This document shows, one piece after another, positions 1-7,600 of a DNA stretch of 63,013 nt. Below the pieces are notes generated by a model. It was not told the DNA's origin. It was given only the letters and a program-made list of their open reading frames with translations, and ran no database searches. The stretch comes from Eubacterium sp. Its GTDB lineage: Bacteria > Bacillota > Clostridia > Lachnospirales > Lachnospiraceae. The position numbers and the translations under genes are program-made. The stretch is taken from assembly GCA_017634555.1 (NCBI GenBank), contig JAGBNF010000012.1, forward strand, positions 1-63,013. Direction: 5' to 3'. How positions within the stretch are numbered: the stretch's first letter is position 1; each line of letters opens with the position of its first letter.

Positions 1-49
1 ATTGATAAAGATTAAACTGAAAGAAAAAAATTAGAAAGAGCAATAATAA

Positions 50-3000
50 ATGAAGATGAAAAGGTTACATAAACGAATAATTGCATTTACATTATCAATG
101 GCTATGTTCATAACCAGCTTTGATGGATGCTCTGGTAGAAGTACTGGAGAATCATATACAGAAACGGTAAGTGAGTGCGTTACAGAGGAAGCTGTTGAAC
201 AAAAAGTATTATTCGATTCAGAAGATAATGAGAGACTGAATGATTCTATTAATTCAGTAGAAGAGAGTAATGAAGATCTTATTGAAGTACTGGATGATTT
301 AAGCAAGAATGATTCTGATTATGAAGCAAAATTACAAAAGGCTAATAAACTGGTTAAAAATAGCAGACAGGAAATTCTTGAATGGCAGAACATTCAGAAT
401 GAAATATACGATGGCATATCGGATAAGATGTCTGAAGAGTCGTATAGGATTCTCTGTGAAAGAAAAGAAAAGCTTTTTAATGATATTTCAAATAATGTTG
501 ATTATGCGATAGAAGAACTTGATACGATAAATAAATTATTTACATCCGGTGATTCAGAACAGGCTATTGAAAAAACATCCGAATTAGTTGAATATCTTAA
601 TGGTGAGGATTATACAGCTTACGGAAATGATAATAAAGCAAATACGTTAACAACCCCGCCTATAGTTAATAAAGTGGTTTCATATAATCAGATTAGTTTT
701 TCTGACAGAGATGAAGATGATCTGGAATATATCACAGCTGAGTTTGAGACTCCACTTGAGTTATACTATTATCTGAAAAACAATATCCGTACAGAATTCT
801 ATTATGGATGTAAAAAAACTCCACTTGGTACATATGAGTCTTTATCAGGAAACGATTATGATCAGGCTGTGTTAATGGCTACTATCCTTAGAAGAATGGG
901 ATATGAAGCAAAATTTGTGAGAGGTGATATACTTCTTACGCCGGAAATGGCACTCTCAATGACAGGAACCGATAATATTGAAATAGCAGCGAATATCATT
1001 GCTATGGCAGGTGTTCCGGTAACAAAACTAAAGGAAAAGTCCGGGAATATACGATATATAAAAATAGAACATGTATGGGTAAGAACAAATATACCTTATA
1101 CGAACTATCGAGGTGCTGGGGATGCGGATGGAGATTATGTCTGGGTTGATCTTGATACCAGCATAAAGACATATGAGAGTGTTGAGAATATCTTTGATTA
1201 TCTTGAGAATTCTCAGGAAATGAAAGAGCTAAAAGCTCATATGGGGACAGCAGGATTAAACCTTGATTATCAGAATATGAATACAAACATTGATGTAATA
1301 AGTAATCGTTTGTATTCAGAAGATAAAGGATTATATAATCGAAGAAGAAAAATTAAAGAAGAATATTTAGGGTATCTTCCACTTTCGCTTCAGTATAAAG
1401 TTGATAAAGAAATCGAGGTTACGGATTCGCTCGATATTGGTGATAAAATTAGCGTATCGATTGCAGGAGAGAGCCTTGGAACATATGATGCAGCGTTTTT
1501 GAGTGATAAAAGTGTTGTTATAGGATTTGAACCTAAAACTAGGGAGGATCAGGAGATTCTCGAAAGTGCAGGTGGAATATTTAATGCAATTGCGTCATAT
1601 GTATATGTTAAACCTGTTTTATACATAAATAATATTAAGGTATGTGAAGCAGAGGATGTTGAGTTTACGTTAGGAGAAAGATCAACCTTAGGAATTAATC
1701 TATCCTTTGTGGGAAATGTACCTGAGACTTCAAAATATATTGAAAACATATGTACGGCTGGAGCTACATATGCACTTACATTGGACACACAGACTGTCTC
1801 AGCGCGTGAGATGAATAACGCATATGTTGATATGCTTTATCATTATGCTGATATAGAAGATGATACACCATTGACAACTGAAAACCTTGGAGTATTGCTT
1901 GCTTTTACTGGTAAAGAATACTTTGCTATGCTTGATGCACAAAATATAATGGCTACAGAGATGATGGATGTAGCCGATGTACGTAGACTGAGTGTAGCAA
2001 TAACCGGTTATGATGTAAAGAGGATTACATCATATAATATTGTAACTAAGCTTGATTATGGAAATCTTTTTATTGATGTTGATGCAGATGATCATTACCT
2101 AAAAGACAGAAAGGGTGATAAGAGTAAAGAAAAAATATGCAGATACCATATAGGCTTAAATGGTTCGGAAAATGAGGGACTTGTCTGGGCATTATGTTGT
2201 TCGGATGATAAAAGAGAAACAGTTTCGACCGTAAGTATTCTGGAAAAGGCTAAAAAAGATGGTATAGAAATACTTAAGATTGATAAGACGAATATCAATG
2301 AACATAGTTCAATAATTGATGGACTAAAACTGAGTGGCACTGAAAAAAACAGAATAAAGACAGATGTTGAATCAGGAAAGATTGTTATAATACCTGAGGA
2401 TAATATATCCATAGGTGCATGGACAGGTACTGGATACATAGTACTTGATCCTGATACCGGCGCCGGTTCGTATATGATAAGCGGTGGATTAAATGGTGGT
2501 TGTAATCCATATATTATGAAGATACGTGACGCAATAGAAGCTGGCAGCGCGGATTTGATGTATTTTGCTGCGATATTTGAAGAATCCATTTTATCTGCAG
2601 CAGCACTCCAGTTGCTTATGTATATAACATTTGCAACACCACTTGAGGTTCTTGTTGGTGTAGCGGCAATTGCTATAATAGCAGCATGCTTATTATATTC
2701 ATGTGTTATAACGCTTGCCTATTTAGATTATTTTCTTGAAGATGATGATGAGAATGATGATGAATATGAACGTCTTGTGGAATGGTATAATACTGATATT
2801 CTAGATTTTGATGTTAAAAATACCATAGCAAAAGTGAATAAAATAACGGATTCATTTAATGAAACGAAAGACGAAATTGTTGAAGAGGTAGAAGAAAAAC
2901 TAAAAAAATATAAATCAAATATCAAAGAGTGGATTTATGGCGAAGATAAGAACGATTCGTTTAAGAATTTTGACCCGGATACAGCATCAAATAAGCAAAA

Positions 3001-3466
3001 AGGAAACTATGCGGAGTACATATCTAATCAGTATCTTCTAAATAGTGATGAAATTAAAGAAAAAGGATATACACTAAAGTCTATAGGAAGAGAAGCACCA
3101 ACAGATATTAATGATAAAATACAAAAAGGAATTGATGCGATTTATGAAGTTACGGATAATAAGGTTGAGGGTTCGAAAGTAAAATATTTAATAGTAGAAG
3201 TAAAATATGATACGTCACAATTGAAAAAAGGAAAAAATGAACCTAAAGATGGACCGCAAATGTCAGATAGTTGGATTAAAGGAAGTGTTACGACCAATAA
3301 TAGAATTCGTAAGTCAGTGAATAATAAGGATTTGGCGGATGATATTGAATTTGGATTGACGGATGGAAAAACTATACGCCTTCTAGCTAAAGTCAAACCA
3401 GATGGAAGTATTGAATATGTGATAGTAAACAATAAGGGTGAAGAAACAGAGACAACATGGCCATAA
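50..3466 (+). CDS. Lipoprotein with transglutaminase-like core and C-terminal PoNe-like DNase toxin domain
   Basis: Encodes 1138 residues. The N-terminus has Lys/Arg, a hydrophobic stretch and a weak lipobox ending FDGC, so export as a lipoprotein is likely. Residues about 45-185 are acidic and coiled-coil-like. Residues about 234-360 resemble a transglutaminase-like core, with HVWVRT and WVDLDTS motifs, but the Cys position is Asp269. Residues about 846-894 form a hydrophobic hairpin of two membrane-length helices. After an acidic linker, residues about 985-1138 resemble the PD-(D/E)xK nuclease family PoNe: Asp1029, Glu1050-x-Lys1052 and the QMSDSWI segment (1070-1076). The next gene, 13 bases downstream, looks like PoNi immunity, which strongly supports a toxin role. 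No LXG, VgrG, PAAR or RHS module is visible, so the delivery route is unknown. Base composition is AT-rich relative to the rest of the window. The family call rests on motif memory. Confidence 0.7.
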   Translation: MKMKRLHKRIIAFTLSMAMFITSFDGCSGRSTGESYTETVSECVTEEAVEQKVLFDSEDNERLNDSINSVEESNEDLIEVLDDLSKNDSDYEAKLQKANKLVKNSRQEILEWQNIQNEIYDGISDKMSEESYRILCERKEKLFNDISNNVDYAIEELDTINKLFTSGDSEQAIEKTSELVEYLNGEDYTAYGNDNKANTLTTPPIVNKVVSYNQISFSDRDEDDLEYITAEFETPLELYYYLKNNIRTEFYYGCKKTPLGTYESLSGNDYDQAVLMATILRRMGYEAKFVRGDILLTPEMALSMTGTDNIEIAANIIAMAGVPVTKLKEKSGNIRYIKIEHVWVRTNIPYTNYRGAGDADGDYVWVDLDTSIKTYESVENIFDYLENSQEMKELKAHMGTAGLNLDYQNMNTNIDVISNRLYSEDKGLYNRRRKIKEEYLGYLPLSLQYKVDKEIEVTDSLDIGDKISVSIAGESLGTYDAAFLSDKSVVIGFEPKTREDQEILESAGGIFNAIASYVYVKPVLYINNIKVCEAEDVEFTLGERSTLGINLSFVGNVPETSKYIENICTAGATYALTLDTQTVSAREMNNAYVDMLYHYADIEDDTPLTTENLGVLLAFTGKEYFAMLDAQNIMATEMMDVADVRRLSVAITGYDVKRITSYNIVTKLDYGNLFIDVDADDHYLKDRKGDKSKEKICRYHIGLNGSENEGLVWALCCSDDKRETVSTVSILEKAKKDGIEILKIDKTNINEHSSIIDGLKLSGTEKNRIKTDVESGKIVIIPEDNISIGAWTGTGYIVLDPDTGAGSYMISGGLNGGCNPYIMKIRDAIEAGSADLMYFAAIFEESILSAAALQLLMYITFATPLEVLVGVAAIAIIAACLLYSCVITLAYLDYFLEDDDENDDEYERLVEWYNTDILDFDVKNTIAKVNKITDSFNETKDEIVEEVEEKLKKYKSNIKEWIYGEDKNDSFKNFDPDTASNKQKGNYAEYISNQYLLNSDEIKEKGYTLKSIGREAPTDINDKIQKGIDAIYEVTDNKVEGSKVKYLIVEVKYDTSQLKKGKNEPKDGPQMSDSWIKGSVTTNNRIRKSVNNKDLADDIEFGLTDGKTIRLLAKVKPDGSIEYVIVNNKGEETETTWP

Positions 3467-3479
3467 GAAAGGATATATT

Positions 3480-4715
3480 ATGAGACATAGTTTGTGCAAA
3501 GAAGAATATTTAAGTGACATGATTCAATATAATAGTAGAAGATTAGAAAAGAGATTAAATACTATTATAGAATTAAAAAAGGATTTAGATAATAATGTGC
3601 AGAGGCATGCATATCCTACGGAAGTAGTAATTTATAATACAAAGGAGAGTATTTTTCATATTCTTGAAGAATTGATGAGAAGTAAATACTCAATAGGATG
3701 TTCTTGTAAAGAAATAGAAGATATATTTTATGATAGTATTCAATATATGAAAGATGTTGAATATGATTCGATAGGCTATTATCATATAGTTCATTATATT
3801 TCACTTGCTATATTATTTGAAACACCTAAGGATATTATGCAGATATTTATTGAAAAGATAGATGATGCGAAAGAAGATGACATTCTACTTGATTATTTGA
3901 TTTCGGCATATGGATTAAAAAGAAATATGTTATCTGCCGAATATTATAAAGAAAAACCTTATCGTGAATTAATGGAGATTATATCTGTTGCAAAAGGTGA
4001 TAAGAATAAAGCGTCTGATTTGTTGTTTGATTATACAGAAAAGCATTGGCTTAAAGCACATTCTGATATAGATTGGCCAAGATTGATTAAAGATGAGGAC
4101 TATTGTGGTTTATGGAGTTTTGAAGCGGGAGCCATTGCAAAAATATTGAAGCTTGATGATAGTAAACTGGTAAACAGTGATTTCTACCCATATGACTTGG
4201 TGCATTATAAAACCGGAGTAGAGTACAGAGAAGATGCCATTGATCAACTTGATGATATATCGGGAGAAGGCTATAAAAATACAGATGGATATAAAGCCGG
4301 AATTCCATATAATACTTCACTGGAGCAGATAATACCAATACAGTTTCATGAGAAGGTGACACAACTGATTGTTGATTATGAAACTATGGAAGATCTGGAT
4401 TTTTGGAATAAGTATGAGCTTGATCAGATATGGTTTGGTTTTAACGAGTATCTAAAAGATAAGGGGAATGGACTGCTGGGAAGGATGATAGTTTTTGTCC
4501 TTGCAGATGATGGATATATATGTCAGCTTGACTGGAAAGAAGATCTTGAAGATTATGAGGAGCATATAAGAAATTACTGGAAAGATGATGATATAAAACT
4601 GATAGAGTTTAATTTGGATAATGATCAGCAATATTACGCTAAGGTACCTCGAAAAAACCAGATATGTGATGTATATGAAGTGAAGGTATCTGAAGTAAAT
4701 GGTGAAAGATCATAG
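3480..4715 (+). CDS. PoNi-like immunity protein (DUF1910/DUF1911-type) with extra C-terminal domain
   Basis: Encodes 411 residues. An earlier in-frame start at 3438 would overlap the toxin gene; the ATG at 3480 has AGAAAGGA about 6 bases upstream and is preferred. There is no signal peptide, as expected for a cytoplasmic antitoxin. Residues about 1-110 are helical with a tyrosine- and charge-rich pattern like DUF1910. Residues about 120-240 carry the DUF1911 hallmark, with WSFEAGAIAKIL followed by an FYPYDL motif. Known PoNi proteins bind and inhibit the cognate PoNe DNase. The roughly 165 residues after about 245 (Trp- and acid-rich, with a WFGFNEYL segment) are not part of the usual PoNi fold and are unrecognised. 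The tight spacing implies co-transcription with the toxin. Confidence 0.72.
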   Translation: MRHSLCKEEYLSDMIQYNSRRLEKRLNTIIELKKDLDNNVQRHAYPTEVVIYNTKESIFHILEELMRSKYSIGCSCKEIEDIFYDSIQYMKDVEYDSIGYYHIVHYISLAILFETPKDIMQIFIEKIDDAKEDDILLDYLISAYGLKRNMLSAEYYKEKPYRELMEIISVAKGDKNKASDLLFDYTEKHWLKAHSDIDWPRLIKDEDYCGLWSFEAGAIAKILKLDDSKLVNSDFYPYDLVHYKTGVEYREDAIDQLDDISGEGYKNTDGYKAGIPYNTSLEQIIPIQFHEKVTQLIVDYETMEDLDFWNKYELDQIWFGFNEYLKDKGNGLLGRMIVFVLADDGYICQLDWKEDLEDYEEHIRNYWKDDDIKLIEFNLDNDQQYYAKVPRKNQICDVYEVKVSEVNGERS

Positions 4716-4779
4716 ATTTAAAATTATCTATTGATACAGAGTATAGAAGAACACCTATGATTTAGTAGTGGTTAAAAAG

Positions 4780-4839
4780 TATTCCTGTTTTTTACAAATT
4801 ATCATAATGATAATTTGTGATTGACAGGAATATTTTTTT
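4780..4839 (+). terminator. Nested hairpin terminator after the toxin-immunity pair
   Basis: TATTCCTGT at 4780-4788 pairs with ACAGGAATA at 4824-4832. A second stem, ACAAATTATCA with TGATAATTTGT, nests inside, and a T-run follows at 4833-4839. This is a Rho-independent terminator for the upstream operon. Confidence 0.8.
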
Positions 4840-4849
4840 GTGATAATAT
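4821..4849 (+). promoter_or_regulatory. Candidate sigma-A promoter for the 4903 gene
   Basis: TTGACA at 4821-4826, a 17-base spacer, then TAATAT at 4844-4849. The -35 box lies in the 3' arm of the preceding terminator hairpin. Transcription would start near 4856, giving a leader of about 47 bases. Confidence 0.5.
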
Positions 4850-4902
4850 CATATAATCATAAAGATAATAACAGCTAGGACAACAGTGGAGGATTAAAAA
4901 AC

Positions 4903-5454
4903 ATGGGACTTGCAAATTTTGCAGAACAGGTTGTAAGTGAGATTGCACCGGAATATCTGGAGGAGATAAAGAATCTTTCGGCTAAGTATGCCGATTATAG
5001 ACAGGCAGTACCGGCAGCAATAAAGGTTAGAAATGCACAGAATGATATAGAAAAGCAGAATGCAAGTAAGACTGCAAAAAATGTGAATTGGATAGTCGGA
5101 GTAGGAATAGCAGCCTTTGCTTTTACGACAATATTTGCATTTGCAACAGGACAGATAAAGGGAGGAGTAATAAGCCTTATAGGTACCATAGCGCTTCTGT
5201 ACTTTTTCCTGGACTCATTGCTCGGAAAGGCGAAGATTGCATACGGAACAGCTGTTTGGAAGCATTACCGTTATATGAATCATACCAGACCATGGTCTCA
5301 AAAGATGTATTATCTTACAGTAATCTTTGAGCAGCCTGAGAAGATCATTGTTCAGGATATTCAGACTACAAAGGAAGTTTATGATATGGTAGTTGAGGGT
5401 ACTCCTGTAATGGTGATCAAGAAGGGAACTCTGTATCAGGCAAGGATGTACTAA
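4903..5454 (+). CDS. Small membrane protein, function unknown
   Basis: Encodes 183 residues, with a GGAGG site about 10 bases upstream of the ATG. Residues 1-60 are soluble and helical. Two membrane helices follow at about 64-85 and 89-108 (INWIVGVGIAAFAF-type and VISLIGTIALLYFFLDSLL segments). The C-terminal 70 residues form a mixed, probably cytosolic domain with a DIQTTKEVYDMV stretch. No signal peptide or catalytic motif is seen. Its stop codon overlaps the start of the next gene by one base (TAATG), so the two are probably translationally coupled and may act together in the membrane. Family not recognised. Confidence 0.75.
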   Translation: MGLANFAEQVVSEIAPEYLEEIKNLSAKYADYRQAVPAAIKVRNAQNDIEKQNASKTAKNVNWIVGVGIAAFAFTTIFAFATGQIKGGVISLIGTIALLYFFLDSLLGKAKIAYGTAVWKHYRYMNHTRPWSQKMYYLTVIFEQPEKIIVQDIQTTKEVYDMVVEGTPVMVIKKGTLYQARMY

Positions 5455-5804
5455 TGGATAAATTTAAGTTGATTTTCAAACGGGAATTAAAACTGGTACT
5501 GAGATGTTTATTGATTACGCTGACGCTCTTTTTTGTACTTATTTTTGTATTTGAAAGCTGTGATTCGGTAAAATATGATCAACAGTTTGACAGTGTATCT
5601 CCGTCGGGAAATAAGAAGGTTACAGTAAAAACTGATTATGTAAGTCGCCCTGATGTATATTATAAAGATGAATGCATCTTTGAATACTCAAAATCCGGTT
5701 TCAATGAAACGGTATTATGGCAGGTTGAGTGGATATCGGAAGATGAGATAAGATTATATCTGAACAGTTATGATGATGAAGATTATGTAATAGCTGTTCA
5801 GTGA
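5454..5804 (+). CDS. Membrane-anchored small protein, DUF5412-like
   Basis: Encodes 116 residues and starts on the last base of the previous stop codon. A basic N-terminus precedes one hydrophobic helix (about 15-36) that ends in FESC, so it is either an uncleaved anchor or a poor lipoprotein signal. The outer domain has a SPSGNKKV segment and a QVEWISEDEIRLYL segment. That pattern resembles small lipoproteins such as DUF5412, in which a SPDGKY-like strand pairs with a VxWxDxxTV-like strand. This similarity is from memory and weak. No enzyme motif is visible. A strong hairpin follows 16 bases after the stop. Confidence 0.7.
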   Translation: MDKFKLIFKRELKLVLRCLLITLTLFFVLIFVFESCDSVKYDQQFDSVSPSGNKKVTVKTDYVSRPDVYYKDECIFEYSKSGFNETVLWQVEWISEDEIRLYLNSYDDEDYVIAVQ

Positions 5805-5820
5805 TAAAATGAGTAAATAA

Positions 5821-5852
5821 AAACGCCGTGAAACTTATGTTTCACGGCGTTT
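5821..5852. terminator. Bidirectional terminator between convergent genes
   Basis: A perfect 14-base inverted repeat, AAACGCCGTGAAAC at 5821-5834 with its complement at 5839-5852, has a TTAT loop. An A-rich left flank gives a T-tail on the minus strand, and short T-runs lie on the plus side. It lies between the convergent 5454 gene and rpiB. Confidence 0.85.
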
Positions 5853-5875
5853 GGTTCGTTATAGACTATATTGCT

Positions 5876-6313
5876 TTACTGCACCGGTGCGTAATAAGAA
5901 AGTCTTCTTATATGTCTCTCATCATTTGAGAACGGTGTATCAATAAACTTATCTACGATCATAAGTGCAAGACCAGGTCCGATAACACGTGCACCCATGC
6001 AGAGAACGTTGGCATTGTTGTGGCTTCTGGTTGCTTCTGCTGAGAATACATCGTGGCAAAGTGCTGCGCGTATTCCTTCTTCCTTGTTAGCAGCCATGGA
6101 CATTCCGATACCTGTTCCACAGATGAGGATTCCGAGATCTGCATCACCTGCCTTGATCACGTCTGTAAGCTTTTTAGCATATACAGGATAGTCGCATGAA
6201 GCAGGGCTGTCAGTACCGACATCCGTAACCTCGAAGCCTCTTGCCTTAAGGTGCTCAATGACTTCAAGCTTCATATCATATCCGCCATGATCCGATCCAA
6301 TTACGAGTTTCAT
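5876..6313 (-). CDS. rpiB: Ribose-5-phosphate isomerase B
   Basis: Encodes 145 residues, the normal RpiB/LacAB length. It interconverts ribose 5-phosphate and ribulose 5-phosphate in the cytosolic pentose phosphate pathway; some family members also act on allose 6-phosphate. Visible motifs are GSDHGG at the N-terminus (His9), the catalytic loop LICGTGIGMS (Cys65, Thr67) and RSHNNANVLCMGAR (His98, Asn99, Arg109), all expected of the active site. A GGAGGGG ribosome site precedes the ATG. It lies 79 bases downstream of sua5 on the same strand, an arrangement common in clostridia, so the two are probably co-transcribed. Confidence 0.95.
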   Translation of the reverse strand: MKLVIGSDHGGYDMKLEVIEHLKARGFEVTDVGTDSPASCDYPVYAKKLTDVIKAGDADLGILICGTGIGMSMAANKEEGIRAALCHDVFSAEATRSHNNANVLCMGARVIGPGLALMIVDKFIDTPFSNDERHIRRLSYYAPVQ

Positions 6314-6392
6314 TTTGTACCCCTCCGTTAAGTAACATTATTGCTCTATACATTATATCGTTTTTTGTTAATATATAAAACATAAAATTTGT

Positions 6393-7448
6393 TTATATAT
6401 TTATTACCCTGTGACCTGCGGCTTTAAGCAGACGGTTCATAATGCTGAAGCCCAGCTCGTCTCTGTCAAAGCTTTCGCTGAAGATCTCTTCAGCACCGAT
6501 ATCATCACATTCTCTGAGAGCTCCGTAAAGCCTTGCGGCTACAGTAGCACCTGCACCTGAAGCTCCGAGAGTGATTATATTCTCACATTTATACAGGCTG
6601 CGTCTATCCTCGGTTGTAAGAACTGCAACCTTTATTCCCGAATTTATACATCTTGATACTTCTGCGTTTATTCTCTCGGTAACGGCATCGGATATCAGTG
6701 AGTCGGTACTCGGGTCTTCGATTATAGTAAGCTTTCCCGAAGGAGCATAGTGAGTATATTTCATGCCGGGTGCCTTTGGACGAAGGTTCGGATCCGGCTC
6801 GATGATGGCCTTATCAATCTCAACTTTGCCGAGGACGGCTTCCAGGTCCTTCTTGGTTATAAAGCCCGGGCGAAGGATTACCGGCTTATCTCCGGTCATA
6901 TCCACTATAGTTGACTCAATTCCTATTCCTACAGGGCCGCCATCCAGGATCATGTCAATCCTTCCGTTCATATCTTCTATTACATGTGCTGCAGTAGTCG
7001 GTGATGGGCGTCCTGACGTATTTGCCGAAGGAGCGGCTATAAGTACACCGCTTTCCTTTATCAGTCTTGCGGCATCAGGATGAGAAGGCATTCTGATCGC
7101 TACGGTATCAAGACCTCCGGTGGTCGTATCCGGAACCTCAGGTCTCTTCTTGAGTATTACTGTAAGAGGACCAGGCCAGAAGGCTTCCATAAGTGTTCTT
7201 GCCTTTGGAGAAATCTCCGAAGCCAGTTTTTCAACATCTGTCATTTCTGCGATATGTATTATCAGCGGGTTATCCGAAGGACGTCCCTTCGCGCTGTAGA
7301 TTTTCATGGATGAATCGCTGTTTAGTCCGTCGCCTCCGAGACCGTACACAGTTTCCGTCGGAAATGCCACAAGTCCGCCTGATTGAAGTATTCCACAGGC
7401 GAGGGAAATTGCATCGTCATCAGTAGTTTTTTTGATTATAGTATCCAT
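6393..7448 (-). CDS. sua5: L-threonylcarbamoyladenylate synthase (Sua5/TsaC family)
   Basis: Encodes 351 residues from the ATG at 7448. A longer reading from a TTG at 7502 adds 18 residues, but GGAG lies about 11 bases before the 7448 ATG, which matches where the family begins. It makes threonylcarbamoyl-AMP from threonine, bicarbonate and ATP, the first step of the t6A37 tRNA modification. The YrdC domain covers about 1-200, with AFPTETVYGLG, the KGRPSDNPLIIHI signature, FWPGPLT and SANTSGRPSPT. The C-terminal Sua5 domain covers about 230-351, joined by a linker containing APGMKYTHYAP. Two-domain length is typical of Sua5/YwlC rather than short TsaC. It is transcribed with rpiB. Confidence 0.95.
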   Translation of the reverse strand: MDTIIKKTTDDDAISLACGILQSGGLVAFPTETVYGLGGDGLNSDSSMKIYSAKGRPSDNPLIIHIAEMTDVEKLASEISPKARTLMEAFWPGPLTVILKKRPEVPDTTTGGLDTVAIRMPSHPDAARLIKESGVLIAAPSANTSGRPSPTTAAHVIEDMNGRIDMILDGGPVGIGIESTIVDMTGDKPVILRPGFITKKDLEAVLGKVEIDKAIIEPDPNLRPKAPGMKYTHYAPSGKLTIIEDPSTDSLISDAVTERINAEVSRCINSGIKVAVLTTEDRRSLYKCENIITLGASGAGATVAARLYGALRECDDIGAEEIFSESFDRDELGFSIMNRLLKAAGHRVINI

Positions 7449-7505
7449 ATTTAATGCGTCTCCAGTCCCATAAATAGAGAGATTTTTATTGATTTTCCAC
7501 AAAGA

Positions 7506-7555
7506 AGATTAACACACTTGATAGATTTGAGTCAATGATTTAAAATTGTTAATAT
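7506..7555. promoter_or_regulatory. Overlapping divergent promoter candidates (sua5 and the GGDEF gene)
   Basis: Plus strand: TTGAGT at 7527-7532, 17 bases, TAATAT at 7550-7555, toward the 7601 gene. Minus strand: TTGACT (complement of 7530-7535), 18 bases, TAATCT (complement of 7506-7511), toward sua5. The two -35 boxes overlap, so the promoters may compete. Both deviate from consensus. Confidence 0.35.
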
Positions 7556-7600
7556 GTATGTGAAGAACAAGGGTATGGGTAAGTAAAAAAGGATTAAAAG

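Noticed and set aside
7449-7502. Longer Sua5 with 18 extra N-terminal residues from a TTG start
   Set aside because: No ribosome site for the TTG, while GGAG precedes the ATG at 7448 where family members begin.
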